This document shows, piece after piece, positions 54,717 to 63,957 of a stretch of 64,000 bases of DNA. The translations under genes and the position numbers were made by a program. The stretch spans positions 1 to 64,000 of the forward strand of contig JASLHI010000026.1 of NCBI GenBank assembly GCA_030149815.1, given 5' to 3'. The DNA comes from Aquirhabdus sp. (GTDB lineage Bacteria > Pseudomonadota > Gammaproteobacteria > Pseudomonadales > Moraxellaceae). How positions within the stretch are numbered: position 1 is the first letter of the stretch; the number at the start of each line of letters is the position of its first letter. The notes below the pieces were generated by a model that saw nothing but the letters and a program-made list of their open reading frames with translations, was not told where the DNA came from and did no database searches.

Positions 54717-55478
54717 ATGCTTATGTCTAGCTTAGCACCGTTAATACAAACTCTCGCCCGTTATCGCACGCTTGAATTCCATCATAATCCTCAACTCGCT
54801 GCGCGGCTATCGGCAATACAAAATTGGCAAAAAAAACGGATGCAGCATGTCCATGCCGAGCTTTTTTCAATCCCAGAACACCATTTGATGACCCAGTACT
54901 TTCTGAATCAATTGTACGGTGGATCAAACTTTAATGTGCTGGCAGAACAATGCGAACGTGTCCTTCAAACGGCCAAAACCTTTGAAGGATTACTTCCTGC
55001 CAGTGTGATCAATACCGCGCTCAAAGCCACTGAACTTTCTGTGCTTGCCATCGAACTCGATCAGGAGTTGGCTCTACGTCTAGACCGTGATTTGCTTGAT
55101 GATCGTCAAGATCCAGCAATTAATGATCAACAAATGATTCAATTATGCCGATCAGCGAATCAACTCAGTGCTCGTTTTCATCAATTCGACCTTCTCGATG
55201 AACTCGGAGATAGCCTCGACAAATATGTGCGCTCTAAAGTCATTCACAGCATTTTTAAACTTTCTAAAGGTTTATCAACACGCTATGGACTCAATTCACT
55301 CTATCAATTTACAGATGAAGGTTTTGAAGCCATGAAACCGTTGAAATCCGCTAAAGATTTTGTGGGTGAATTTACACAAGGCGAACGCGCGATGATTCAG
55401 CAGGTTTATGCAGGTAACCCCAACCCTTTTGAACGACGCGCCAAACAAATTCAATCCCCTCGCATTGCAATGGCTTGA
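54717..55478 (+). CDS. FFLEELY-motif protein, copy 1
   Basis: A 253-residue all-alpha soluble protein of a widespread uncharacterised proteobacterial family recognised by a FFLEELYG-like motif, here YFLNQLYGGSNF (about residues 61-72). Other conserved parts are YRTLEFHHNPQLAARL, IQNWQKKRMQHVHAELF and the C-terminal GFEAMKPLKSAKDFVGEF. Start is ATG 54717 or ATG 54723. It is followed 116 bp later by a close paralogue. No function is known. Confidence 0.7.
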   Translation: MLMSSLAPLIQTLARYRTLEFHHNPQLAARLSAIQNWQKKRMQHVHAELFSIPEHHLMTQYFLNQLYGGSNFNVLAEQCERVLQTAKTFEGLLPASVINTALKATELSVLAIELDQELALRLDRDLLDDRQDPAINDQQMIQLCRSANQLSARFHQFDLLDELGDSLDKYVRSKVIHSIFKLSKGLSTRYGLNSLYQFTDEGFEAMKPLKSAKDFVGEFTQGERAMIQQVYAGNPNPFERRAKQIQSPRIAMA

Positions 55479-55593
55479 CCCAAAAAACGTGAGACATAGC
55501 GTGATCTTCACTTTACGCTAATCGATTCTATTCCATGAGAATATCTTTTTAGGTTATCCTTCACTTAAGCTTCTCTATCCTACAAAAATCCCT

Positions 55594-56307
55594 ATGTCCA
55601 ATTTTGCACTCATGCAAGAGATGCTTCAGCATTATCGCACTCTTGAGTTTCATCAAAATCCATTACTTGCCGCACGACTCGCAATTATTCAAAATTGGCA
55701 AAAAAAACGGATGCAACATACACATGCCGCACTTTTTGCGGTTCCTGAACATCAGCTCATGACTCAATATTTTCTGACGCGGCTTTATGGCGGTGAGGAT
55801 TTCGATATTTTGGCTGGGCAATTCGAACGCGTGATTAATGCCGCTAAAAAATTTGAACGACTGGTTCCATCAAGCACCATCCAAACAGGATGCGAAGCGA
55901 TTGAATTAGCTGTACTTGCCATTGAGCTCGATGAGCAGCTCGCCAAATGCATGACTTCCGATTTTGTATACAATCAATTCGGTGAAATTGATGATGATTT
56001 TGCAGTGGATCTTTTTCATCAAGCAAACCAAACCGAATCTCGCTACCACCAATTAAATCTACTTGATAAACTGGGTTTCAATTTAGATAAATATGTCCGC
56101 TCATTTATCGTTCAAAGCGCATTTAAAGTATCCAGAGGCGCTGCGGAGCGACATCATTTTGACCCACTCTATCAGTTTTTAGGCGAAGGTTTTGCCGCAA
56201 TGAAGCCACTCAAATCAGCCGAAGTGTTCGTTGGCGTATTTACGGAACATGAACGCCAAATCGTTGAAAGAATTCAATCAGGTACGCCAAATCCATTTCT
56301 ACGTTAA
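55594..56307 (+). CDS. FFLEELY-motif protein, copy 2
   Basis: A 237-residue paralogue of the preceding gene, about half identical by eye. It shares YRTLEFHQNPLLAARL, IQNWQKKRMQHTHAALF, YFLTRLYGGEDF and GFAAMKPLKSAEVFVGVF. The region around residues 120-140 has diverged most. The two genes arose by tandem duplication but have separate upstream regions. Function unknown. Confidence 0.7.
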   Translation: MSNFALMQEMLQHYRTLEFHQNPLLAARLAIIQNWQKKRMQHTHAALFAVPEHQLMTQYFLTRLYGGEDFDILAGQFERVINAAKKFERLVPSSTIQTGCEAIELAVLAIELDEQLAKCMTSDFVYNQFGEIDDDFAVDLFHQANQTESRYHQLNLLDKLGFNLDKYVRSFIVQSAFKVSRGAAERHHFDPLYQFLGEGFAAMKPLKSAEVFVGVFTEHERQIVERIQSGTPNPFLR

Positions 56308-56470
56308 TTGCATCATCTTTAACTTTGCTTATGCAACAATAGTATACGCACTAGACCTGTACCCAATTGATCACATCACGTAGACTAGGACAATGTGATG
56401 ACATCGTTGATGTTTATGATCTCCACTGTTTTGCTCCACTTATGCTCTACCTATTTGTATGGAAAGAAAA

Positions 56471-57400
56471 ATGACTGACACAACAGACAACAGCAACACA
56501 TCACCTAGCACGACGAATCTGTTTAACACCGCCCCACTTCCAGTCGGGACACCGCAAGGTCAGCAACAAACCTTGCCAGAGCACGCCCAAACTCAATACA
56601 GCAAGCCACAAGAACAACAAAACACGACAGCGCAAACCGCATCAAATTCGTCAAATAATATTGGTGAAACCACACACTTCGGTTTCAAGACTGTACCAAC
56701 CGCAGAGAAACAAGCCAAAGTTGCAGAAGTCTTCCACTCTGTTGCAGCAAAATATGACTTGATGAATGACTTGATGTCGATGGGTATTCATCGACTCTGG
56801 AAGCGCTTTGCGATTACATTATCAGGCGTTCGCCGTGGTCAACACGTTTTAGATATTGCTGGTGGAACAGGCGATCTCGCCAAAGTATTTAGCCGTGAAG
56901 TCGGTGTCACAGGTCGAGTTGTCCTTTCTGACATCAATGAATCCATGCTAAATGTAGGTCGTGATCGCTTATTAGATGCAGGTTGTAGCAATGTCGATTT
57001 TGTTCTTGCCAACGCTGAGACATTAGCGCCATTTGCGGATGAAAGTTTTGATTTGCTCACGATCAGTTTTGGTCTGCGTAACGTCACCGACAAAGATGCC
57101 GCGCTGCGTTCGATGTACCGTGTACTCAAGCCAGGTGGTCGCCTACTCGTCTTGGAATTTTCGAAACCCGTATTTGAACCGCTCTCAAAAATCTATGACT
57201 TGTATTCCTTTACTGCTTTACCGTTCTTAGGAAAAGTCATTACCAATGATGCAGAAAGCTACCGCTATCTTGCAGAATCTATCCGTATGCATCCCGATCA
57301 ACGCACGCTCAAGCAAATGATGGAAGCTGCGGGTTTCCAGAGCTGTGATTATCACAATCTGACAGGTGGAATTGTGGCATTACACCGCGGCTTTAAATAA
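56471..57400 (+). CDS. ubiE: Ubiquinone/menaquinone biosynthesis C-methyltransferase UbiE
   Basis: A 309-residue SAM-dependent methyltransferase acting on demethylated benzoquinol in ubiquinone synthesis. The catalytic region starts at THFGFKTVPTAEKQAKVAEVF, and the SAM motif is LDIAGGTGDLAK. GLRNVTDKDAALRSMYRVLKPGG and PDQRTLKQMMEAAGF follow. Ahead of this is an extension of about 65 residues rich in Gln, Asn, Thr and Pro that E. coli UbiE lacks. ATG 56471 with GGAAAG upstream is preferred over ATG 56459. It is the first of ubiE-ubiJ-ubiB. Confidence 0.95.
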   Translation: MTDTTDNSNTSPSTTNLFNTAPLPVGTPQGQQQTLPEHAQTQYSKPQEQQNTTAQTASNSSNNIGETTHFGFKTVPTAEKQAKVAEVFHSVAAKYDLMNDLMSMGIHRLWKRFAITLSGVRRGQHVLDIAGGTGDLAKVFSREVGVTGRVVLSDINESMLNVGRDRLLDAGCSNVDFVLANAETLAPFADESFDLLTISFGLRNVTDKDAALRSMYRVLKPGGRLLVLEFSKPVFEPLSKIYDLYSFTALPFLGKVITNDAESYRYLAESIRMHPDQRTLKQMMEAAGFQSCDYHNLTGGIVALHRGFK

Positions 57401-57443
57401 AGCCTACTCTTGATGCGTATCACTTTGACGAGATGAATGGAAG

Positions 57444-58136
57444 ATGATTACAACACTTGCCCTTGCTGCTTTCGAACGTCTACTCAATGATTGGATTGAT
57501 CTAGACGCAGCGACGCGATTGAACTTCGATCAATTAGCGGGCAATCTCGACCAACCATCCAACAAATTACTGCGTATTGTGATTGATGCGCCCAATTTGT
57601 CAGTCGATGTTTTATTTGATCAAGGGCGTGTTCGTCTCGCACCCACGGCACTTGGGCAAGCAGAAACACAAACTGTATCGATCTTTGAACAACGCCCTTA
57701 CGATAAGAAGCTTGCGCCAATTCTAGCCACCACCACCCTACACGTTCCTCATCTTGTCGCACTGGCAAAATTAGTCGGCGCCAAACCAGGTCAAACTGGC
57801 AATATCCCAATTCAAGGGGACATGTCCCTGCTGCAAGCGCTACAAAAAATTATGGCTCAAGCTGAACCCGATATTGCAGGTAAACTTGCGCCTCTCATTG
57901 GTGATATGCCCGCTCAGCAAATTGGTCAGTTTTTAAAACATGGACAAGATGCACTTAAGCAAACCAGTAAAACATTTATGGCGAATACTGAAGAATGGAT
58001 TCAAGAAGACAGCAGGCTCTTTGCTCCACGCTGGCAAGCTGAAAGCTTTGCGGATAACATCCAAGACATGCAATCTGATGTTGAGCGTTTACAAGCACGT
58101 ATAGCCCGCCTTCAAGCCGAGCAAACTCAACAATGA
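57444..58136 (+). CDS. ubiJ: Ubiquinone biosynthesis accessory factor UbiJ (SCP2 domain)
   Basis: A 230-residue soluble protein with an SCP2-like lipid-binding domain, the usual partner of the Ubi enzyme complex. Recognisable parts are ALAAFERLLNDWIDLDAATRLNFDQLAG near the start, HVPHLVALAKL in the middle and a C-terminal coiled coil (DNIQDMQSDVERLQARIARLQAEQ). It lies between ubiE and ubiB, the conserved operon position. UbiJ is thought to help organise lipid intermediates; catalysis is not expected. Confidence 0.9.
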   Translation: MITTLALAAFERLLNDWIDLDAATRLNFDQLAGNLDQPSNKLLRIVIDAPNLSVDVLFDQGRVRLAPTALGQAETQTVSIFEQRPYDKKLAPILATTTLHVPHLVALAKLVGAKPGQTGNIPIQGDMSLLQALQKIMAQAEPDIAGKLAPLIGDMPAQQIGQFLKHGQDALKQTSKTFMANTEEWIQEDSRLFAPRWQAESFADNIQDMQSDVERLQARIARLQAEQTQQ

Positions 58137-58232
58137 TGCATTTGTATCGCCACATACTCACTGATCTTGATCTTATGTCTGATCAAATCACTTCCGCCAC
58201 AGGAATGAACCATCTATGAGCTTACAACAATT

Positions 58233-59849
58233 ATGATTCCCCATCGCACTCGCTTACTTGAGCTTTGGCGTATTGCCGCGCATTATCGTCTAGACACCCT
58301 CATTCCTGATGACCAGATTCCTAGCAAAGCACGCCCCGCACTGGCTGCAATTCGCCTACACCCTGCGGCATGGAATAATCATACAACCGATCCAGCACGA
58401 CTGAAGAATGCCCTACAAGATATGGGCGTGTTGTTCATCAAACTTGGACAACTGCTATCCACACGACGCGACCTTATTCCACCTGAACTCTTGGATCAAC
58501 TTGTACAGCTACAGGATCGTGTGCCACCGTTTTCCTACGAAATTGCCAAAGAACGCGTCGAAAAATCATTAGGCGTATCTCTCCCAACTCAATTTGCTCG
58601 CTTTGATGTACAACCTCTTGCTGCCGCATCCATCGCGCAGGTACACACTGCAGCGCTGCACGATGGCAAAGAAGTCATCGTAAAAATTGTACGCCCCAAT
58701 ATTCGCCATCAAATCATTCAGGATTTTGAAATTCTGGCATGGGTTGGGCATTGGCTAGAAGTTCGCGTTGAAGCAGCGCGAGCATTGCATCTCAGTAAAG
58801 TGATTGATGACTATCGCCAAGTCATTTTAAATGAACTGGATTTGACCTTAGAAGCTGCAAACACGATGCAAATGCGTCACAACTTCTTAGGTTCCAAGAT
58901 GATGTACGTGCCAGAGGTTTATTCCAGCACGACAGACATCATGATTGCAGAACGGATCACTGGTGTTCCCGTTTCTGACCTAGCAACCTTTGAACGCCTC
59001 GGCATGGATCGCGGTAAACTGGCAGAAAAAGGGCTGACCATTTTCTTTACTCAAGTTTTCCGCGACAACTTTTTCCATGCAGACATGCATCCCGGCAATG
59101 TGTTCATTGAAACACTCAATCCAGCAGAACCGCGTTTTATCGCGTTGGATTGCGCGATTGTTGGCGAACTCTCTGATAAAGATCGACTAGTCATTGCTCG
59201 AATTTTATTATCCGTCATTCAAAATAACTTCTCACAACTGATTCAAATCGTGCATCAAGCAGGTTGGATTCCTCAGGGCACTGACCAAAACGCACTCACA
59301 CGCGACATGCGTCGCGTTGTTAGCCCAATGATCTCGAAACCGATGGATCAACTGGATTTTGCTGGCATCCTGATGCAAGTCATGGATCTTGCACGACGTT
59401 ACCATTTAGAAATTCCGCCACAACTCATGTTGCTGATGAAAACTCTGGTCCATGTCGAAGGATTAGGAAGAGACCTCTATCCACAACTGGATATTTGGAA
59501 ATTAGCCAAACCCATTCTCACCGAATGGGTGGGTCAGCACATGAATCCACTCAAAGCCATGCGAGATTTTGGACAACAACTCCCTGACTTACTCATGGGT
59601 GCAACGGATCTCCCAGCGTTGATGATCGATAGCCTACATGGCCTACGCCAACAAGGCGCTTGGCAAGATAAACAGTGGCGAGAAATGCAGCAGCTACGCA
59701 TGGATATTATCCAGACACGACGCCGTGACTGGTTAGCAGGCAGTGGTTTTATCACTTTACTTGCAGTTGCCATCCAATCGCCATGGCCAATTGCAGCTTT
59801 ATCTATTGTTCTAGCATTCCTTCTCGTACTCTGGCGTGTTTTGATCTAA
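58233..59849 (+). CDS. ubiB: Ubiquinone biosynthesis regulatory kinase-like protein UbiB
   Basis: A 538-residue atypical (ADCK/ABC1) protein-kinase-like ATPase required for ubiquinone synthesis. The KxGQ motif Lys70-Leu-Gly-Gln73 in FIKLGQLLSTRRDL, an Ala-rich nucleotide loop (PLAAASIAQVH) and a HADMHPGN catalytic loop (His282) are seen. One or two membrane helices close the C-terminus (GFITLLAVAIQ, PIAALSIVLAFLLVLW). It is the third gene of ubiE-ubiJ-ubiB, 96 bp after ubiJ. Confidence 0.94.
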   Translation: MIPHRTRLLELWRIAAHYRLDTLIPDDQIPSKARPALAAIRLHPAAWNNHTTDPARLKNALQDMGVLFIKLGQLLSTRRDLIPPELLDQLVQLQDRVPPFSYEIAKERVEKSLGVSLPTQFARFDVQPLAAASIAQVHTAALHDGKEVIVKIVRPNIRHQIIQDFEILAWVGHWLEVRVEAARALHLSKVIDDYRQVILNELDLTLEAANTMQMRHNFLGSKMMYVPEVYSSTTDIMIAERITGVPVSDLATFERLGMDRGKLAEKGLTIFFTQVFRDNFFHADMHPGNVFIETLNPAEPRFIALDCAIVGELSDKDRLVIARILLSVIQNNFSQLIQIVHQAGWIPQGTDQNALTRDMRRVVSPMISKPMDQLDFAGILMQVMDLARRYHLEIPPQLMLLMKTLVHVEGLGRDLYPQLDIWKLAKPILTEWVGQHMNPLKAMRDFGQQLPDLLMGATDLPALMIDSLHGLRQQGAWQDKQWREMQQLRMDIIQTRRRDWLAGSGFITLLAVAIQSPWPIAALSIVLAFLLVLWRVLI

Positions 59850-59882
59850 TGCTCTGCGCATCAACCCTATCGGATCAACCCT

Positions 59883-60701
59883 ATGCCCGAACTCCCTGAA
59901 GTCGAAACGACCAAGACCAGTCTGATGCCACTGGTCGGTCAAATCGTCACTGGCGTTACAGTACACCAATCCAGCCTACGTTGGCCTGTTCCTGATGACC
60001 TCCATCGTCTCACTGGGCAAACCCTGCTTCGCCTTGAACGACGTGCAAAATATATTTTGGCGTATTTCGGTCACGGACAAACAACTGAACACCGTGTATT
60101 ACTTCACTTGGGTATGTCTGGCAGCTTAACCTTAGCGCCCTTTGATCGTGACCTAAGAAAACATGATCATGTGTTGATTAGTTTCGATGACATTCAGCTT
60201 CGCTATCACGACCCACGTCGTTTTGGTTCAATTCTGTGGCTCAACGATGAAACCCAGAGTCTACTCAGCAAGCTTGCACCTGAACCACTGAGCATAGAGT
60301 TCAATGCAGACTATCTTTGGAATAAACTTCAAAATAAGTCCATCGCCATTAAGTCAGCAATCATGGACAATCATATTGTCGTGGGCGTCGGCAATATCTA
60401 CGCCAGCGAAGCACTTTTTCACACTCACATTCATCCGTTACGTCCAGCAAAAAGTTTAACCACCCAAGAAGTCGTTGCGCTCACCAGCGAAATCAAACGA
60501 ATTCTTACTTCAGCAATTGCCTTAGGTGGCTCAACCCTCCGCGACTATGTAAATGGTTTGGGCGAAAATGGCTATTTTCAACAAACACTGGATGTGTATG
60601 GACGTGCGAATGAACCTTGCCATATTTGCAAAACCTCAATTGAAACAGTGAAAATCGGGCAACGAGCTAGTGCTTTTTGTCCTACTTGTCAAAAAATATA
60701 A
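59883..60701 (+). CDS. mutM: Formamidopyrimidine-DNA glycosylase (Fpg)
   Basis: A 272-residue base-excision repair enzyme that removes 8-oxoguanine and formamidopyrimidines. The catalytic MPELPEVETT N-terminus (Pro2, Glu3), the RRAKYIL lysine, the H2TH region VGVGNIYASEALF and the C-terminal zinc finger (CHICKTSIETVKIGQRASAFCPTC) are all intact. It begins 33 bp after ubiB on the same strand, so co-transcription is possible. Confidence 0.97.
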   Translation: MPELPEVETTKTSLMPLVGQIVTGVTVHQSSLRWPVPDDLHRLTGQTLLRLERRAKYILAYFGHGQTTEHRVLLHLGMSGSLTLAPFDRDLRKHDHVLISFDDIQLRYHDPRRFGSILWLNDETQSLLSKLAPEPLSIEFNADYLWNKLQNKSIAIKSAIMDNHIVVGVGNIYASEALFHTHIHPLRPAKSLTTQEVVALTSEIKRILTSAIALGGSTLRDYVNGLGENGYFQQTLDVYGRANEPCHICKTSIETVKIGQRASAFCPTCQKI

Positions 60702-60796
60702 TATTTTTCGAGTAGAATAAACAACTCAGAAGTCTAAACACTTGCAAGACCGTGCAACTCGCGTTAGAGTCGCAGTAATAATAAAGGGAGTACGTC

Positions 60797-61183
60797 ATGA
60801 ACACTTTGAATCAAGGGAAAAAAATGAAACGCGCAATCACCGCAGTTGCTCTTGCTAGTATGATGAGCGTGTCCATGGCCGCCTCTGCTACCGATGTTAT
60901 AGAAGATGGTTCAGGTACAGTAAGCAACAGACCAAGCGTATGGGCAATGGGTATAGACGCGGGTCTCGTTCGTCCTGTTGGGGCTGCAGCAACTGTTATT
61001 GGCGTAGGTCTATTTGTCGTGACTCTCCCTTTTAGTGCTTTAGGCGGCAATATCAAAGAAAGCGCAGAAACTCTCGTCGTTGCACCCGCTAAAATGACAT
61101 TCTGGCGCTGTTTAGGCTGCACAGAAGGTCAAGACAATGAAAATAGAGCACGAATGGAAGCTCACGATGACGGCACTCAATAA
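60797..61183 (+). CDS. Small exported protein of unknown function
   Basis: A 128-residue protein with an N-terminal signal sequence (KRAITAVALASMMSVSMAASA) and a second hydrophobic segment (GAAATVIGVGLFVVTLPFSALGG, about 58-80). The tail has a Cys pair in WRCLGC. Similar short Acinetobacter proteins exist with uninformative names. ATG 60797 follows AAGGGAG. An inner ATG (residue 10, MKRAITAV) would give a standard signal peptide but lacks a good ribosome site. Confidence 0.6.
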   Translation: MNTLNQGKKMKRAITAVALASMMSVSMAASATDVIEDGSGTVSNRPSVWAMGIDAGLVRPVGAAATVIGVGLFVVTLPFSALGGNIKESAETLVVAPAKMTFWRCLGCTEGQDNENRARMEAHDDGTQ

Positions 61184-61230
61184 TAGCTGTATCAAGACCA
61201 AGCTAACTAGAAACCTAGATTGATGCACAT

Positions 61231-61259
61231 AAAAAAACGACTTAAGTAGTCGTTTTTTT
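61231..61259. terminator. Bidirectional Rho-independent terminator
   Basis: A perfect stem AAAAAAACGACT (61231-61242)/AGTCGTTTTTTT (61248-61259) with 5-base loop serves the plus-strand small gene and the convergent mscL. Confidence 0.92.
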
Positions 61260-61274
61260 ATGCTTAGCTTTTAA

Positions 61275-61703
61275 TTATGGACGGCGACGCAGCTCATCTC
61301 TAATCTCACGCAACAGCGTAACATCTTCAGGTGTTGGAGCTGGTGCAGGTGCTGGCTCAGTCGTACGCAACTTATTCACCATTTTCACCATCATAAAAAC
61401 AACCAACGCCAACAAAAAGAAATTAATCATAATTGTCACGAAGCTACCATAAGCAAGTACCGGAACACTTGCCTTCTTCAATGCATCCAGCGTATCTAAG
61501 TGCTGTGGATTATCACCCAATATAATGAATAATTTAGAAAAATCTACCTTCCCACCAATAATAAAAGAAATGACAGGCATAATCATATCATTCACAAATG
61601 AATCAATAATCTTACCAAAGGCACCACCAATAATCACACCGACAGCCAAATCGATCATATTACCTTTGACAGCAAAGGCCTTAAACTCTTGTATGATACT
61701 CAT
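61275..61703 (-). CDS. mscL: Large-conductance mechanosensitive channel MscL
   Basis: A 142-residue inner-membrane channel that opens under hypo-osmotic stress. The N-terminal amphipathic helix and TM1 are read as SIIQEFKAFAVKGNMIDLAVGVIIGGAFGKI, the family signature. A periplasmic loop and TM2 (VTIMINFFLLALVVFMMVKMV) follow, with a C-terminal charged bundle (LLREIRDELRRR) after a Pro/Ala linker. ATG 61703, with GGAGAG upstream, is preferred over the GTG two codons earlier. Confidence 0.95.
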   Translation of the reverse strand: MSIIQEFKAFAVKGNMIDLAVGVIIGGAFGKIIDSFVNDMIMPVISFIIGGKVDFSKLFIILGDNPQHLDTLDALKKASVPVLAYGSFVTIMINFFLLALVVFMMVKMVNKLRTTEPAPAPAPTPEDVTLLREIRDELRRRP

Positions 61704-61902
61704 AACCACTCTCCAAAATTTTAGCTTGATCGTAACCTTATACTTAGGTGCAATTTACTCAAACTTGAGATGAAATAAACACCGCTCATTAAAACCTGTA
61801 TACACGTTTTTAACAAATATTTCGAGTATCTTGATGTATATCTTAGAAAATTTCAACGACCACTATAACGATCAACAAATTGTATTCTTCCAAAATAAAA
61901 AA

Positions 61903-61927
61903 GCCGTCAGAATTTGACGGCTTTTTT
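61903..61927. terminator. Terminator downstream of typA
   Basis: GCCGTCA (61903-61909) pairs with TGACGGC (61915-61921), flanked by A-runs and T-runs on both sides, so it can act bidirectionally. For typA (minus strand) the T-run follows the stem at about 61902-61896. Confidence 0.9.
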
Positions 61928-61943
61928 ACTCAATAGCTCGGCA

Positions 61944-63779
61944 TTAGCCACGGCTATTACGTTTACGCTCATTCTCAGTCAAATAGCGTTTACGTAAACG
62001 AATTGATTTTGGTGTGACTTCAACCAACTCATCATCTTCAATAAACTCAAGTGCTTGCTCAAGTGTATGGCGAATTGGTGGAACCAATACAATCGCTTCA
62101 TCAGTACCACTAGCACGAACGTTAGACAACTGCTTCGCTTTAGTCGGATTAACCGCCATATCATCGCTACGCGAATTGATACCAACAATCATACCTTCAT
62201 AAACTTCAAGCTGTGGATACGCAAACAAACGACCACGCTCTTGTAGTGTAAACAGCGCATAACCCAGTACAGTACCCTGTACCATTGAAACCAATACACC
62301 ATTTTGACGTTTCGCAACAGAACCCACTTGTGCAGGACCGTAATGCGAGAAACTTGAAGTCATGATGCCTGTACCAGAAGTCATGGTCAAGAATTCTGAG
62401 CGGAAACCAATCAAACCACGTGATGGAACTGTTGCCTCAATACGAGTACGACCTTTACCGTCGACTTCCATATTGGTCATTTCACCACGACGCAAACCCA
62501 TTTGTTCCATGACACTACCTTGATGTTGATCTTCAACATCAAACATGACATTTTCATAAGGTTCGCATTTTACGCCATCGATTTCTTTCATGATCACTTC
62601 AGGACGTGCTACACCGAGCTCAAATCCTTCGCGACGCATATTTTCAATCAATACAGATAAATGTAGCTCACCGCGACCTGAAACTTTAAAACGGTCTGGT
62701 GAATCTGTATCTTCAACACGCAATGCGACGTTATGAATCAATTCACGATCCAAACGATCACGAATGGCACGTGAAGTCACATACTTACCTTCTTTACCCG
62801 CAAAAGGTGAGTTATTGACTTGGAACTGCATGCTAACAGTCGGCTCATCCACAGTCAGTGGCGGCAAAGCTTCAACGTTTTGTGGATCACACAACGTATC
62901 AGAAATGTTCAGACCTTCCATACCAGTCACACAAACAATATCACCAGCACGCGCACTATCTACATCGATACGATCCAAACCATGGTAACCCATGATTTTT
63001 AAAACGCGGCCATTACGCTTGTTGCCTTCTTTATCAACAATCACAACTTGCGTGTTCGTCTTCACTGAACCACGTTGAATACGACCAACACCGATAACGC
63101 CGAGATAGCTTGAATAATCAAGGCTAGAAATTTGCATTTGGAAAGCACCATCAGGATCAACCTGCGGCGGAGCAACTTTCTCAACTACAGTTTCAAACAA
63201 TGGCGTCATATCATCAGCCATCGCATCTGGCGACAAACCAGCAATACCATTTAACGCTGAAGCATAAACAATTGGGAAGTCCAACTGATCTTCAGTTGCA
63301 CCCAAATTATCAAACAAATCAAAAACCTGATCAACAACCCAATCAGGACGTGCACCTGGGCGGTCAACTTTATTGATCACAACGATTGGCTTAAGACCTT
63401 GTGCGAAAGCTTTCATCGTGACGAAACGGGTTTGTGGCATTGGACCATCAACCGCATCAACCAAGAGCAAAACACAGTCAACCATCGACAGTACGCGCTC
63501 AACCTCACCACCGAAGTCCGCGTGTCCTGGGGTATCCACAATGTTAATATCGTAAATTTGACCTGATTTTTTATCAGTCCAGCGAATCGCTGTATTTTTT
63601 GCAAGAATGGTAATACCGCGCTCTTTTTCGATCGCGTTAGAGTCCATTACGCGCTCAACTTCTGCAGCACGGTCACCGAAAGTCCCGGATTGTTGAAGCA
63701 ATTTATCAACAAGTGTAGTTTTACCATGGTCAACGTGAGCGATGATGGCAATATTGCGTAGATGTTTTAACTCAGACAT
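61944..63779 (-). CDS. typA: Ribosome-associated GTPase TypA/BipA
   Basis: A 611-residue translational GTPase involved in ribosome assembly and stress adaptation. G1 is AHVDHGKTT (14-22), followed by the DTPGHADFGGEVERVL G3 and NKVDRPGA G4 motifs. EF-G-like domains III and V and the BipA-specific C-terminal domain (RSDDMAVNPTKAKQLSNVRASGTDE) follow. The frame is open from 63854, but ATG 63779 (MSELKHLRNIAIIAHVDHG) is the family start. It appears monocistronic. Confidence 0.96.
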   Translation of the reverse strand: MSELKHLRNIAIIAHVDHGKTTLVDKLLQQSGTFGDRAAEVERVMDSNAIEKERGITILAKNTAIRWTDKKSGQIYDINIVDTPGHADFGGEVERVLSMVDCVLLLVDAVDGPMPQTRFVTMKAFAQGLKPIVVINKVDRPGARPDWVVDQVFDLFDNLGATEDQLDFPIVYASALNGIAGLSPDAMADDMTPLFETVVEKVAPPQVDPDGAFQMQISSLDYSSYLGVIGVGRIQRGSVKTNTQVVIVDKEGNKRNGRVLKIMGYHGLDRIDVDSARAGDIVCVTGMEGLNISDTLCDPQNVEALPPLTVDEPTVSMQFQVNNSPFAGKEGKYVTSRAIRDRLDRELIHNVALRVEDTDSPDRFKVSGRGELHLSVLIENMRREGFELGVARPEVIMKEIDGVKCEPYENVMFDVEDQHQGSVMEQMGLRRGEMTNMEVDGKGRTRIEATVPSRGLIGFRSEFLTMTSGTGIMTSSFSHYGPAQVGSVAKRQNGVLVSMVQGTVLGYALFTLQERGRLFAYPQLEVYEGMIVGINSRSDDMAVNPTKAKQLSNVRASGTDEAIVLVPPIRHTLEQALEFIEDDELVEVTPKSIRLRKRYLTENERKRNSRG

Positions 63780-63897
63780 GAAAACGCCGCGAATAAATAA
63801 AAATGACGCGGCATTATACAGGAAAATAAGACTGTTTGATGACCAACAAATCAATCTACTTGTGAAATAATTATTTTAATCAGTAAATTTCAAAAAA

Positions 63898-63927
63898 AAC
63901 AGCCACTCAAGAGTGGCTGTTTTTTCA
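63898..63927. terminator. Terminator upstream of typA for the next minus-strand gene
   Basis: AACAGCCACTC (63898-63908) pairs perfectly with GAGTGGCTGTT (63911-63921), with A-run before and T-run after, so both strands show an intrinsic terminator. On the minus strand it ends the partial gene at 63958-64000. Confidence 0.9.
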
Positions 63928-63957
63928 AATACTACTAAAGAATAAAATAATTTATTC

